Assembly (NCBI RefSeq): GCF_943181405.1 | Contig: NZ_CALPBY010000003.1 | Coordinates: forward strand, 310,001 to 374,000 | Length of the DNA stretch: 64,000 nucleotides | Reading direction: 5' to 3' | DNA from: Cellulosimicrobium sp. Marseille-Q4280 | GTDB taxonomy: Bacteria; Actinomycetota; Actinomycetes; Actinomycetales; Cellulomonadaceae | In this document: positions 8,855-18,042 of the stretch, in pieces | Layout of the letters: each line of letters starts with the position of its first letter | How positions within the stretch are numbered: the first letter of the stretch is position 1 | Program-made: the position numbers and the translations under genes | The notes under the pieces: model-generated | Database searches by the model: none | Told to the model about the DNA's origin: nothing | What the model saw: only the letters and a program-made list of their open reading frames with translations

Positions 8855-9940
8855 GTGTCCCCTACGCTTCCCCACGTGCGCACCCGTCTCAGCGATCTCG
8901 CCGCCCAGGCCGGCGTCTCCACGGCGACGGTCTCGCGCGTGCTCAACGGGAAGGCCGGTGTCGCGAGCGAGACGCGCCAGTCCGTGCTCGCCGCGCTCGA
9001 CGTGCTGGGCTACGAACGTCCGTCGACCCTGCGCACCCGCTCGGCAGGTCTCGTCGGTCTCGTCGTCCCCGAGCTGACGAACCCCGTCTTCCCCGCGTTC
9101 GCCCAGACGATCGAGTCGCTGCTCGCGGAGCACGGCTACACGCCGCTGCTGTGCACCCAGTCGCCGGGCGGCACGACGGAGGACGACTACGTCGACATGC
9201 TCATGGACCACGCGGTCGACGGCATCGTCTTCGTCTCCGGGCTGCACGCCGACACCCAGGCGAGCCACGAGCGGTACGAGCGCCTGCGCAGCCGCGGCAT
9301 CCCGATCGTCCTCGTCAACGGCTACGCGGAGGGCATCGACGCACCGTTCGTCTCGCCCGACGACGTCTCGAGCGTCGACCTGTCGGTGCGCCACCTCGTC
9401 TCCCTCGGGCACCGGAGCATCGGCCTCGCCATCGGGCCCGACCGCTTCGTCCCGGCGCAGCGCAAGCTCGCGGCCTTCACGGACGCCCTGGTCCGGCACG
9501 AGCTCGTCGCCGACCCGTCCGACGTCCCGGCCCACGTCGTGGTGACGCTCTACACGGTCGAGGGCGGGCAGGCCGCCGCGGGCGAGCTCATCGACGCCGG
9601 GCACACCGCGATCGTGTGCGGCTCCGACCTCATGGCGCTCGGCGCGATCCGGGCGGCACGGTCACGAGGCCTGCGCGTGCCCGACGACGTGTCGGTCGTC
9701 GGGTACGACGACTCGCCGCTCATCGCGTTCACCGACCCGCCGCTCACGACCGTGCGCCAGCCCGTCGCGGCCATGGCCCACGCGGCGATCAGCGCGCTGC
9801 TCACCGAGATCGCCGGCGAGCGGGCGCCCCGCTCGGAGCTGCTGTTCCAGCCCGAGCTCATCGTGCGCGACTCCACGGGCGCCGCACCGTCGCGCACGGC
9901 CCCCGACAGCGCACCTCCCTCGGGGGACCCGACCGCCTGA
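8855..9940 (+). CDS. LacI-family transcriptional regulator of the maltodextrin genes
   Basis: A 361-residue repressor with an N-terminal helix-turn-helix, LSDLAAQAGVSTATVSRVLN, and a periplasmic-binding-protein-like sensor domain (VGLVVPELTNPVFPAFAQ onward). The C-terminal effector-domain motif VVGYDDSPLIAFTDPPLTTV is conserved. GTG at 8855 is preceded by GGAGG with 4 bases between; GTG at 8876, which starts closer to the helix-turn-helix, is an alternative. It is transcribed away from malE and toward the alpha-glucosidase gene, and candidate operators flank it on both sides. The likely inducer is maltose or a maltodextrin, inferred from context. Confidence 0.92.
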   Translation: MSPTLPHVRTRLSDLAAQAGVSTATVSRVLNGKAGVASETRQSVLAALDVLGYERPSTLRTRSAGLVGLVVPELTNPVFPAFAQTIESLLAEHGYTPLLCTQSPGGTTEDDYVDMLMDHAVDGIVFVSGLHADTQASHERYERLRSRGIPIVLVNGYAEGIDAPFVSPDDVSSVDLSVRHLVSLGHRSIGLAIGPDRFVPAQRKLAAFTDALVRHELVADPSDVPAHVVVTLYTVEGGQAAAGELIDAGHTAIVCGSDLMALGAIRAARSRGLRVPDDVSVVGYDDSPLIAFTDPPLTTVRQPVAAMAHAAISALLTEIAGERAPRSELLFQPELIVRDSTGAAPSRTAPDSAPPSGDPTA

Positions 9941-9977
9941 CCCGGCCTCGCGCCGTCGCACCTCGGCGCGCCCGGAC

Positions 9978-9991
9978 CGCAAGCGCTTACA
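9978..9991. promoter_or_regulatory. Candidate LacI-family operator upstream of the alpha-glucosidase
   Basis: CGCAAGCGCTTACA has the perfect 8-base core palindrome AAGCGCTT with the central CG typical of LacI/CcpA-type sites. It lies 93 bases before the glucosidase ATG and 38 bases after the regulator stop, so the regulator could control the downstream gene separately from its own transcription. Confidence 0.6.
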
Positions 9992-10083
9992 CTCGATGGC
10001 GGGTCGGCGCGACCACGCCTCCACGCCCCCTCGACGCACCACGACCCCGACGCACGACCACTCACGTGAGGATCCACAGCTCG

Positions 10084-11922
10084 ATGACTCGTATCGATTC
10101 GACGACGCCGCCCACCACCGCCACCCTGCAGCCGCTCGCCGCGGGCGCGCTCGTGCACGCGGGCGCCGGCGAGGCACCCGAGTGGTGGCGCGACGCGGTG
10201 ATCTACCAGGTCTACCCGCGCTCCTTCGCCGACGGCGACGGCGACGGGATCGGCGACCTGCCGGGCATCACGTCGAAGCTCGACCACCTCGCCGAGCTGG
10301 GCGTCGACGCCGTGTGGCTGAGCCCGTTCTACCGCTCGCCCCAGAAGGACGCCGGGTACGACGTCGCGGACTACCGCGACGTCGACCCGCTGTTCGGCAC
10401 CCTCGCCGACTTCGACGAGCTCCTCGCCCAGGCGCACGCACGCGGCATCCGCGTGATCGTCGACCTCGTGCCCAACCACACGTCCGACCAGCACGCGTGG
10501 TTCCAGGCGGCGCTCGCGTCGCCCGAGGGCTCGGCCGAGCGCGGCCGGTACGTCTTCCGCGAGGGCGAGGGCGAGCACGGCGAGCTCCCGCCGAACAACT
10601 GGCAGTCGATCTTCGGCGGCCCGGCGTGGACCCGCGTGACGGCGGGCGCGGGCGCTCGCCCCGTGACCGGTGCCGCCGACGAGGTGCCGGGCCAGTGGTA
10701 CCTGCACCTCTTCGACTCCTCCCAGCCGGACCTCGACTGGGAGAACCCCGAGGTCCGCTCGGAGTTCGAGGACGTCCTGCGCTTCTGGCTCGACAAGGGC
10801 GTGGACGGCTTCCGCATCGACGTCGCGCACGGCATGGTCAAGGCCCCGGGCCTGCCCGACTGGGACGGCTCCGTCTCGATGGTCGAGGGCACCGAGGGCG
10901 GTGGCGCGTCCGACGAGGTCGTGGACCCGGGCGCCCCGGAGGACGGCTCGACCGGAGCCGGCAACTCCGGCCCGATGTTCGACCAGGACGGCGTGCACGA
11001 GATCTACCGCGCCTGGCACCGGGTCCTCGCCGAGTACGACGGCGACCGCGCTCTCGTCGCCGAGGCCTGGGTGGAGCCGCTGTCCCGCCTCGCGCGGTAC
11101 GTGCGCCCCGACGAGATGCACCAGGCGTTCAACTTCTCGTTCCTCACGACCCCGTGGTCCGCCGCCCCGCTGCGCACCGTGATCGCCGCCTCCCTGCGCG
11201 CGAACGACGAGGTCGGCGCCCCCACGACGTGGGTCCTGTCGAACCACGACGTCGTGCGCCACGCGTCGCGCCTCGGCCTCGCCGACCCGGGCCTGCGCCC
11301 GAACGGGATCTTCGCCCACGAGGCGCAGCCGGACGAGGAGCTCGGCCTGCGCCGCGCCCGCGCGGCATCCCTGCTCATGCTCGGCCTGCCGGGGTCGTCG
11401 TACCTCTACCAGGGCGAGGAGCTCGGCCTGCCCGAGCACACCGCGCTCCCCGACGACGTCCGCGAGGACCCCGCGTTCTTCCGCACGCAGGGCGCCGAGG
11501 CCGGCCGCGACGGCTGCCGCGTCCCGCTGCCGTGGCACGCCGAGGCCCCCGGGCACGGGTTCGGACCGACCGGCAGGACCTGGCTCCCCCAGCCCGAGTC
11601 CTACGCGCGCTACGCCGCCGACGTCCAGCGCGGCGTCGCCGGCTCGACGTACGAGACGTACCGCGCCGCGCTCGCGACCCGTCGCGCCGAGCGTCTCGGC
11701 ACGGGCACGCTCGCGTGGGTCGAGGAGCACGCCGGCTCCGACGACGTCATCGCGCTGCGCAACCGCGACGTCGTCGTGCTGACCAACCTCGGGAGCGACC
11801 CCGTGGTCCTGCCGCGCGGCGTCGAGGTGCTCGTCGCGTCCGGCCCGGTCCGCACCGACCGCTCGGCCGACCCGCAGGTGCGCGTGCCGTCCGACACGAC
11901 GGTCTGGCTGCGCGCGCTCTGA
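10084..11922 (+). CDS. GH13 alpha-glucosidase / oligo-1,6-glucosidase-type enzyme
   Basis: A 612-residue cytoplasmic GH13 exo-glucosidase that should release glucose from short maltodextrins or isomalto-oligosaccharides. After about 33 variable residues it starts WWRDAVIYQVYPRSFADGDG, the hallmark of this subfamily. Further motifs are DLVPNHTSDQHAWF, GFRIDVAHGM (nucleophile Asp), LVAEAWVE (acid/base Glu) and LSNHDVVRHASR. A GGEDGSTG-like insertion near residues 270-300 is typical of actinobacterial members. No signal peptide is present. The gene is preceded by a LacI-type operator and followed by a strong hairpin, so it is probably a single transcription unit belonging to the maltose regulon. 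Confidence 0.92.
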   Translation: MTRIDSTTPPTTATLQPLAAGALVHAGAGEAPEWWRDAVIYQVYPRSFADGDGDGIGDLPGITSKLDHLAELGVDAVWLSPFYRSPQKDAGYDVADYRDVDPLFGTLADFDELLAQAHARGIRVIVDLVPNHTSDQHAWFQAALASPEGSAERGRYVFREGEGEHGELPPNNWQSIFGGPAWTRVTAGAGARPVTGAADEVPGQWYLHLFDSSQPDLDWENPEVRSEFEDVLRFWLDKGVDGFRIDVAHGMVKAPGLPDWDGSVSMVEGTEGGGASDEVVDPGAPEDGSTGAGNSGPMFDQDGVHEIYRAWHRVLAEYDGDRALVAEAWVEPLSRLARYVRPDEMHQAFNFSFLTTPWSAAPLRTVIAASLRANDEVGAPTTWVLSNHDVVRHASRLGLADPGLRPNGIFAHEAQPDEELGLRRARAASLLMLGLPGSSYLYQGEELGLPEHTALPDDVREDPAFFRTQGAEAGRDGCRVPLPWHAEAPGHGFGPTGRTWLPQPESYARYAADVQRGVAGSTYETYRAALATRRAERLGTGTLAWVEEHAGSDDVIALRNRDVVVLTNLGSDPVVLPRGVEVLVASGPVRTDRSADPQVRVPSDTTVWLRAL

Positions 11923-11930
11923 CGCGACCC

Positions 11931-11970
11931 ACGACGGCCGGGCACCTCCCGCGAGGTGCCCGGCCGTCGT
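11931..11970. terminator. Perfect 18-bp hairpin after the alpha-glucosidase
   Basis: Bases 11931-11948 pair perfectly with 11953-11970 around a CCGC loop. It lies 8 bases after the glucosidase stop and 48 bases from the convergent stop of dusB, so it can serve both strands. Confidence 0.85.
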
Positions 11971-12018
11971 CGTGCCCGGGGAAGCCCGGGGACGCCCCCT
12001 CGCGGGGGTCACGGGAGG

Positions 12019-13242
12019 TCAGCCGCCGGAGACGCTCAGCTCGGCCTCGCGCAGCCGCTCGGAGTGCTCCGCGTCGAGCTCGCGCGAGTCGAGCCACCCG
12101 TACGGCAGGTGCGGCGTCTTGGGCGACCCCGCGCGTCCTCGCTGCCCCTCGGCCGCCTCACCCGGGTACGGCGCGTCGAGGTCGAGCGCGTCGAGCAGGG
12201 TGCGCAGCTCGTCGAGCGTCGAGACCATCGCGAGCGCGCGCCGCGAGTCCCCGCCGACCGCGTAGCCCTTGAGGTACCAGGCCATGTGCTTGCGCAGATC
12301 GCGCATGCCCTTGCCCTCGTCACCGTCGAAGTAGTCGATCATCAGCTCGCCGTGCCGGAAGACCGTCTCCGCGACGTCGCGCAGACCGGGACGCACGCGC
12401 TCGGGACGGCCGGCGAACGCGGCGGCGAGGTCGGCGAAGAGCCAGGGGCGACCCTGGCAGCCGCGCCCGACGACGACGCCGTCGCAGCCCGTCTCCTCCA
12501 CCATGCGCAGCGCGTCCTCGGCGGACCAGATGTCGCCGTTGCCGAGCACGGGGACGCGCGTCACGGTCTCCTTCAGGCGCGCGATCGCGGACCAGTCCGC
12601 GGTGCCCGAGTAGTGCTGGGCGGCCGTGCGCGCGTGCAGCGCGACCGCCGCGACGCCGAGGCCCTCCGCGATGCGCCCCGCCTCGAGGTAGGTCAGGTGG
12701 TCGTCGTCGATGCCCTTGCGCATCTTCACGGTCACGGGCACGCCGTACGGCCGCGCGGCCTCCACGGCCCCGCGGACGATCGCGGCGAACAGGTCGCGCT
12801 TCCACGGCAGCGCGGCGCCGCCGCCCCTGCGCGTCACCTTGGGGACGGGGCAGCCGAAGTTGAGGTCGACGTGGTCGGCCCGGTCCTCCGCGACGATGAT
12901 GCGCACGGCCTCGCGCACCGTCGCCGGGTCGACGCCGTACACCTGGGCCGAGCGCGGCGACTCGTCCGCGCCGAAGGTCACGATGCGCAGCGCCTCGGTG
13001 TTGCGTTCCACGAGGGCGCGGCTCGTGACCATCTCCGCCACGTACAGGCCGGGGTCCTCGCCGACGCTCGCGCCCGCCTCGCGGCAGAGCGTGCGGAAGG
13101 CCTTGTTCGTCACGCCGGCCATGGGCGCGAGCACGACGGGCGTGTCCACCCGGATCGGGCCGATCTGCAGCGGCGGCAGCACGGGTGCGGCCACGCGGGC
13201 CGTGTTCGTCGTGTCGAGGGTCGGAGCACTCACGCGCTCCAT
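12019..13242 (-). CDS. dusB: tRNA-dihydrouridine synthase (DusB/NifR3 type)
   Basis: A 407-residue FMN enzyme that reduces uridines in the D-loop of tRNA. The TIM-barrel motifs are all visible: APMAGVTNKAFRTLCREAG with the N-terminal FMN loop, NFGCPVPKVTRRGGGAAL carrying the catalytic Cys, KMRKGIDDDH, GNGDIWSAEDAL and VGRGCQGRPWLF. The C-terminal helical tRNA-recruitment domain follows, ending in a charged tail. ATG at 13242 gives MERVSAP; a longer frame upstream exists but is not protein-like. The gene stands alone between the maltodextrin region and the divergent small membrane protein. Confidence 0.94.
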   Translation of the reverse strand: MERVSAPTLDTTNTARVAAPVLPPLQIGPIRVDTPVVLAPMAGVTNKAFRTLCREAGASVGEDPGLYVAEMVTSRALVERNTEALRIVTFGADESPRSAQVYGVDPATVREAVRIIVAEDRADHVDLNFGCPVPKVTRRGGGAALPWKRDLFAAIVRGAVEAARPYGVPVTVKMRKGIDDDHLTYLEAGRIAEGLGVAAVALHARTAAQHYSGTADWSAIARLKETVTRVPVLGNGDIWSAEDALRMVEETGCDGVVVGRGCQGRPWLFADLAAAFAGRPERVRPGLRDVAETVFRHGELMIDYFDGDEGKGMRDLRKHMAWYLKGYAVGGDSRRALAMVSTLDELRTLLDALDLDAPYPGEAAEGQRGRAGSPKTPHLPYGWLDSRELDAEHSERLREAELSVSGG

Positions 13243-13392
13243 TGTCCCACCCGTCCGCGACCGCGTGCCCCCGGGTGCGCGCGGCCGGGCTCGGACCGGC
13301 TCCGGTCGCCTCCCTCGCCGCGCGAGGACTTCGGAGGTGTGGGAGGGTTCCCAGGTCGGCATTTCGGCCGACAACAGGACGAAAGGAACTCC

Positions 13393-13557
13393 ATGCCTCT
13401 CTGGCTGATCCTCGTCATCGTCGGCGCCGTGCTGCTCATCCTGGGCGTCGCCATCGAGGCCGCGAAGGTGCTGCTCTGGATCGGTGTCGCGATCCTCGTC
13501 GTGAGCCTGGTGCTCGCGGTGCTGAACAGGGGCAAGGGCGCGGCGAAGAAGATCTAG
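13393..13557 (+). CDS. Small hydrophobic membrane protein
   Basis: A 54-residue protein consisting almost entirely of two hydrophobic helices (PLWLILVIVGAVLLILGVAI and VLLWIGVAILVVSLVLAVL) and a basic C-terminal tail NRGKGAAKKI. A good ribosome site, GAAAGGA, precedes the ATG. Small proteins of this layout are common in actinobacteria, but their role is unknown; a helical hairpin in the membrane is the likely form. It is followed by a perfect hairpin shared with the convergent glyS gene. Confidence 0.8.
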   Translation: MPLWLILVIVGAVLLILGVAIEAAKVLLWIGVAILVVSLVLAVLNRGKGAAKKI

Positions 13558-13590
13558 CTCGACGGCAGGGGGCGGGTGCGCCGCCCAGGC

Positions 13591-13637
13591 GCACGACGAC
13601 GGGGCGGGACCTTCGCGGTCCCGCCCCGTCGTCGTGC
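13591..13637. terminator. Perfect 21-bp bidirectional hairpin
   Basis: Bases 13591-13611 pair perfectly with 13617-13637 around a 5-base loop TTCGC. It sits between the convergent stops of the small membrane protein gene and glyS, and can terminate both. Confidence 0.88.
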
Positions 13638-13662
13638 GTCGTCCGTCGTCGCTGTCGCCGGG

Positions 13663-15066
13663 TCAGGCGCCGAGCAGGTGCCCGCCCAGGTACTCGGTCA
13701 CCTTGTCGAGCGCGACGCGCTCCTGCGCCATCGAGTCGCGGTGGCGGATGGTGACGGCCTGGTCGTCGAGCGTGTCGAAGTCGACCGTGATGCAGAACGG
13801 CGTGCCGATCTCGTCCTGACGGCGGTAGCGACGGCCGATCGCGCCGGCGTCGTCGAAGTCGACGTTCCAGTACTTCCGCAGCTCCGTCGCGAGGTCCTTC
13901 GCCTTGGGCGAGAGCTGCTCGTTGCGGCTCAGCGGGAGCACGGCAGCCTTGACCGGGGCCAGGCGGTGGTCCAGGCGGAGCACGGTGCGCTTGTCGACGC
14001 CGCCCTTCGCGTTGGGCGCCTCGTCCTCCGTGTAGGCCTCGACGAGGAACGCCATGAGCGAGCGCGTCAGGCCCGCGGCGGGCTCGATGACGTACGGGAC
14101 CCAGCGCTCGTTCTTCGTCTGGTCGAAGTACGACAGGTCCTTCCCGGAGTGCTCCGCGTGGGTCTTCAGGTCGAAGTCCGTGCGGTTCGCGATGCCCTCG
14201 AGCTCGCCCCACTCCGAGCCGGAGAAGCCGAAGCGGTACTCGATGTCGACCGTGCGCGTCGAGTAGTGCGACAGCTTCTCCTGCGGGTGCTCGTACAGGC
14301 GCAGGTTGTCGCGCGAGATGCCGAGGTCCACGTACCAGTCGGTGCGCGCGTCGATCCAGTACTGGTGCCACTCGGCGTCCGTCCCGGGCTCGACGAAGAA
14401 CTCCATCTCCATCTGCTCGAACTCGCGCGTGCGGAAGATGAAGTTGCCGGGCGTGATCTCGTTGCGGAACGACTTGCCGATCTGGCCGATGCCGAACGGA
14501 GGCTTCTTGCGGCTGGCGCCCATGACGTTGGCGAAGTTCACGAAGATGCCCTGCGCCGTCTCGGGGCGCAGGTAGTGCAGCCCGGACTCGTCCTCGACCG
14601 GGCCGAGGTACGTCTTGAGCATCATGTTGAAGTCGCGCGGCTCGGTCCACTGCCCGCGGGTGCCGCAGTTGGGGCACGCGATCTCGGCGAGGCCCCCCTC
14701 GGGCGCGCGGCCCTTCTTCTCCTCGAACTCCTCGATCATCTGGTCCTCGCGGAACCGCTTGTGGCACGAGAGGCACTCGGTCAGGGGGTCGGTGAAGACG
14801 CCGACGTGACCGGAGGCGACCCACACCTGGCGCGGGAGGATGACGGACGAGTCGAGCCCCACGACGTCGTCACGGCTCGTGACCGTGGAGCGCCACCACT
14901 GCTTCTTGATGTTCTCCTTGAGCTCGGTGCCGAGCGGCCCGTAGTCCCACGCGGAGCGCGTACCTCCGTAGATCTCACCGGACGGGAAGACGAACCCGCG
15001 CCGCTTGGCGAGGGACACGACGGCGTCGAGGCGGGCGGTCGGTGAGGGCGCAGCGGCCACGGTCAT
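13663..15066 (-). CDS. glyS: Glycyl-tRNA synthetase (single-chain type)
   Basis: A 467-residue class II synthetase that charges tRNA-Gly. The ATG at 15066, preceded by AGGAG, gives [19 protein letters not shown]; the frame continues upstream but the extra residues are not conserved in type. Class II motifs are visible: motif 1 region [18 protein letters not shown], motif 2 [20 protein letters not shown], and motif 3 [10 protein letters not shown]. The insert [11 protein letters not shown]...CPNCGTRG holds zinc-type cysteines. The C-terminal anticodon-binding domain ends in [14 protein letters not shown]. Length fits the homodimeric bacterial/eukaryotic-type GlyRS. It diverges from the zinc-uptake operon; in actinobacteria glyS commonly neighbours zur. 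Confidence 0.96.
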   Translation of the reverse strand: MTVAAAPSPTARLDAVVSLAKRRGFVFPSGEIYGGTRSAWDYGPLGTELKENIKKQWWRSTVTSRDDVVGLDSSVILPRQVWVASGHVGVFTDPLTECLSCHKRFREDQMIEEFEEKKGRAPEGGLAEIACPNCGTRGQWTEPRDFNMMLKTYLGPVEDESGLHYLRPETAQGIFVNFANVMGASRKKPPFGIGQIGKSFRNEITPGNFIFRTREFEQMEMEFFVEPGTDAEWHQYWIDARTDWYVDLGISRDNLRLYEHPQEKLSHYSTRTVDIEYRFGFSGSEWGELEGIANRTDFDLKTHAEHSGKDLSYFDQTKNERWVPYVIEPAAGLTRSLMAFLVEAYTEDEAPNAKGGVDKRTVLRLDHRLAPVKAAVLPLSRNEQLSPKAKDLATELRKYWNVDFDDAGAIGRRYRRQDEIGTPFCITVDFDTLDDQAVTIRHRDSMAQERVALDKVTEYLGGHLLGA

Positions 15067-15183
15067 CACTCCTGAGGATCGGCCCCGCACGTGGCTCGTG
15101 GGGGCTGGACGGGTGGGCGGGCGCCCGTCGGGGCGCCGACCGACCAGCGTACCCCGGGTGACCCGGCTCACCGTGAACGGTTT

Positions 15184-15198
15184 TGACATCCATTTTCA
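15184..15198. promoter_or_regulatory. Zur-box-like site upstream of znuA
   Basis: TGACATCCATTTTCA matches 11 of 15 positions of the actinobacterial Zur palindrome TGAAAATGATTTTCA (consensus recalled from work on Streptomyces and Mycobacterium). It ends 20 bases before the znuA ATG, a place where bound Zur-Zn would block transcription or initiation. Since zur is the last gene of the operon, the arrangement predicts zinc autoregulation. Confidence 0.7.
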
Positions 15199-15218
15199 CT
15201 AAGGAGGACACTGGAGGC

Positions 15219-16223
15219 ATGCGCCCCTCCCCCCGCCTGCGCCGCCGCGCGCTCACCGCCACCGCAGCCCTCGCCGCCACGGCGCTCGTCGCCGCCTGCT
15301 CGTCGGGCGCGGGCGGGGTCGACGGCGCGTCGCAGGACGGGCGCGTCCAGGTCCTCGCGTCGTTCTACCCGCTCCAGTACGTCGCCGAGCAGGTCGGCGG
15401 GGACCTCGTGTCGGTCGCCAACCTCACGCCGCCGGCCGCCGAGCCGCACGACCTCGAGCTCGCGCCCGCGCAGGTGCGCGCGATCGGCGACGCGGACCTC
15501 GTCGTCTACCAGTCGGGCTTCCAGGCCGCGGTCGACGAGGGCGTCGAGCAGCGCGACCCGGAGCACGTCGTCGACGCGACGCAGGCGGCGCACCTCGAGG
15601 AGCACCCCGGGTCGGCGGACTCCCACGCGGGCGAGAGCGCCGAGGAGCACGCCGAGCATTCGGACGACGACCCCGACGAGGCCGCCGACGACGGGCACGG
15701 CCACGGCTCCCTCGACCCGCACTTCTGGCTCGACCCGACGCGCCTCGCGGCCGTCGGCGACCAGGTCGCGACCGAGCTGTCGGCGATCGACCCGGAGCAC
15801 GCCGACGAGTACGAGGCCAACGCCGCAGCGCTGACCGCCGACCTCGACGCGCTCGACGCCGAGTACGCCGACGCCCTCGCCGCGTGCGCCGGCGCGACGC
15901 TCGTCACGTCCCACGAGGCGTTCGGGTACCTCGCGGAGCGGTACGACCTCGTGCAGGTCGGCATCTCGGGCATCGACCCCGAGGCCGAGCCGTCGCCCGC
16001 TCGGCTGCGCGAGGTGGGTGAGGTCGTGCGCGACAACGGCGTGACCACCCTCTTCTTCGAAACTCTCACCAGCCCGAAGGTGACCGAGACCCTCGCCGAC
16101 GACCTCGGCGTGGGGACCGCGGTGCTCGACCCCCTCGAGGGTCTGAGCGACGACGCCACGGACTACCGTGGGGTCATGGAGTCCAACCTCGAGGCGCTGA
16201 CGTCCGGGCTGGTCTGCTCGTGA
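15219..16223 (+). CDS. znuA: Zinc ABC transporter substrate-binding lipoprotein ZnuA
   Basis: A 334-residue high-affinity zinc-binding protein of cluster A-1. The ATG at 15219 has GGAGG just upstream and starts a signal peptide ending in the lipobox VAAC (Cys near residue 28). Metal ligands are suggested by PPAAEPHDLELAP, the His in DPHFWLDP, VTSHEAFGYL and FFETLTSPKVTETLADDLG. A His/Asp-rich loop (HAGESAEEHAEHSDDD..., about residues 142-165) is the usual flexible zinc-scavenging loop. It ends in a 4-base overlap with znuC. A manganese specificity is possible for the family, but the linked Fur-family gene and Zur-like box argue for zinc. Confidence 0.93.
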   Translation: MRPSPRLRRRALTATAALAATALVAACSSGAGGVDGASQDGRVQVLASFYPLQYVAEQVGGDLVSVANLTPPAAEPHDLELAPAQVRAIGDADLVVYQSGFQAAVDEGVEQRDPEHVVDATQAAHLEEHPGSADSHAGESAEEHAEHSDDDPDEAADDGHGHGSLDPHFWLDPTRLAAVGDQVATELSAIDPEHADEYEANAAALTADLDALDAEYADALAACAGATLVTSHEAFGYLAERYDLVQVGISGIDPEAEPSPARLREVGEVVRDNGVTTLFFETLTSPKVTETLADDLGVGTAVLDPLEGLSDDATDYRGVMESNLEALTSGLVCS

Positions 16224-17047
16224 CGTCCCCCGCCCCGCTCGTCGCCGCGCGCGGCGTGCACGTGAGCCTCGGCGGCAGCGAGATCCTGCGCGGCATCGAC
16301 CTCGCGATCCCGCAGGGCGACGTCGTCGCGCTCCTCGGTGCCAACGGCTCCGGGAAGTCGACGCTCGTGCGGTCCCTCGTCGGCATCGTCCCGCTCTCGG
16401 CGGGAACCGTCGAGCTGTTCGGTGCGCCGCTCGGCCCACGCGTCCCGTGGCGGCGGCTCGGCTACGTCCCGCAGCGCGTCGCCGCGCCGTCGGGCATGCC
16501 GTCGACCGCGGCAGAGGTCGTCGCCTCCGGCCTCCTGGGCGGCGGGCGCCTGTGGCTGCCGCGCGACTGGCGCACCCGCGCGGTCGCCGCGCTCGACCAG
16601 GTGGGGCTCGCCGACCGTGCCGCGGACTCGACGGCCGAGCTCTCGGGCGGCCAGCAGCAGCGCGTCCTCATCGCGCGCGCCCTCGTCCGCCGACCCGACC
16701 TGCTGGTCCTCGACGAGCCGGTCGCCGGCGTCGACAAGTCCAGCCAGGAGTCGTTCGCCGCGACGATGACGCGGCTCGTCGGCGACGGCCTCACAGTGCT
16801 CGTCGTCCTGCACGAGCTCGGCGCGCTGGCGCCGCTCGTCCGCCGAGCGGTCGTCCTGCGGCACGGGCGCGTGGTGCACGACGGTGCCCCGCCCCGCCCT
16901 GCCTCCCTGCACGCGGGCGCGACGCACCAGCACCAGCACCCCCACGAGCCGGCGCCCGACGGCGCACCCGCCGGTCCGACGACCGGGCTCGTCGACACCC
17001 TGTACCCCGACCCGGCCGCGGGTCACGCACCGAGGACGGCGTCATGA
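16220..17047 (+). CDS. znuC: Zinc ABC transporter ATP-binding protein ZnuC
   Basis: A 275-residue ABC ATPase powering zinc uptake. Walker A is GANGSGKST (about residues 40-48), the signature is LSGGQQQR, Walker B is LLVLDEPVAGVD and the switch histidine lies in VVLHELG. The last 50 residues are a histidine- and proline-rich tail (HQHQHPHEPAPDG) that could bind zinc at the inner face of the pump. The GTG start overlaps the znuA stop by 4 bases (GTGA) and the znuC stop overlaps the znuB ATG, so translation of the operon is coupled. Confidence 0.94.
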   Translation: MTSPAPLVAARGVHVSLGGSEILRGIDLAIPQGDVVALLGANGSGKSTLVRSLVGIVPLSAGTVELFGAPLGPRVPWRRLGYVPQRVAAPSGMPSTAAEVVASGLLGGGRLWLPRDWRTRAVAALDQVGLADRAADSTAELSGGQQQRVLIARALVRRPDLLVLDEPVAGVDKSSQESFAATMTRLVGDGLTVLVVLHELGALAPLVRRAVVLRHGRVVHDGAPPRPASLHAGATHQHQHPHEPAPDGAPAGPTTGLVDTLYPDPAAGHAPRTAS

Positions 17048-18042
17048 CCGGGTCGATCACCTCCGAGCTCGCCGCGATGCTCACCGACCCGCTGATGCAG
17101 CGCGCCCTCGTCGCTGCCCTCCTCGTGGGCCTCAGCGCGCCCGTCGTCGGCACGTACCTCGTGCAGCGCAAGCTCTCGCTCCTCGGCGACGGCATCGGTC
17201 ACGTCGCGCTCACGGGCGTCGCGCTCGGCTGGCTCGTCGGGTCCGCGATGGGTCTCGTCCCGAACGACGCCCTCGCGATCCCCGGGGCCGTGGTGGCCGC
17301 GGTGATCGGGTCCGTCGCCATCGAGCTCGTGCGAGAGCGCGGCCGCACGAGCGGCGACCTCGCGCTCGCCCTGCTCTTCTACGGCGGCATCGCCGGCGGG
17401 GTGCTCCTCATCGGCCTGGCGGGGGGCTCCGCGGGCAGCCTCATGCAGTACCTGTTCGGCTCGATCTCCACCGTGACGTCGTCCGACCTCGTCCTCACGG
17501 TCGTCCTGAGCGCCGTGATCCTGCTCGTCGGGCTCGGGCTGCGCGCCGCGCTGTTCTCCGTGAGCCACGACGAGGAGTTCGCGCGCGCCTCCGGCCTGCC
17601 CGTGCGCGCGCTCAACATCGCGGTCGCCGTCGTCGCCGCCCTCACGGTCACGGTGTCGATGCGCGTCGTCGGGCTGCTGCTCGTCAGCGCGCTCATGATC
17701 GTGCCCGTCGCGGTCGCCCAGCTCGTCACGCGGTCCTTCCGCCGGACGATGCTCGTCGCGTGCGTCGTCGGCGTCGTCGTGTGCGTCGTCGGGCTGTCGA
17801 TCACGTACTGGAACTTCCTGTCGCCGGGTGCGACCATCGTCGTCCTGGCGATCGCGACCTACCTCGTCGTGGCCCTGCTGCGCCCCCTGTGGGCGCACCG
17901 TCGGCCGCGCGTCGCCCGCGACCCGCACCCCGACATCCCGGACGACGTCGACCTCCCCGAGGCCCGCCTCGTCCCCGCCGGCGGTCGCGGCTCAGCCGGC
18001 GACGACCATCCCGCTACCGGAGGTGACACGTGCAGCGCATGA
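17044..18042 (+). CDS. znuB: Zinc ABC transporter permease ZnuB
   Basis: A 332-residue ABC-3 family permease with about eight to nine hydrophobic helices. The conserved LSLLGDGIGHVALTGVALGW near residue 41 is the family hallmark, and SHDEEFARASGLPV lies in the cytoplasmic loop contacting the ATPase. The final 45 residues are polar. The ATG at 17044 overlaps the znuC stop (ATGA). The 3' end overlaps the start of zur by 13 bases, tying regulator synthesis to the transporter message. Confidence 0.94.
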   Translation: MTGSITSELAAMLTDPLMQRALVAALLVGLSAPVVGTYLVQRKLSLLGDGIGHVALTGVALGWLVGSAMGLVPNDALAIPGAVVAAVIGSVAIELVRERGRTSGDLALALLFYGGIAGGVLLIGLAGGSAGSLMQYLFGSISTVTSSDLVLTVVLSAVILLVGLGLRAALFSVSHDEEFARASGLPVRALNIAVAVVAALTVTVSMRVVGLLLVSALMIVPVAVAQLVTRSFRRTMLVACVVGVVVCVVGLSITYWNFLSPGATIVVLAIATYLVVALLRPLWAHRRPRVARDPHPDIPDDVDLPEARLVPAGGRGSAGDDHPATGGDTCSA

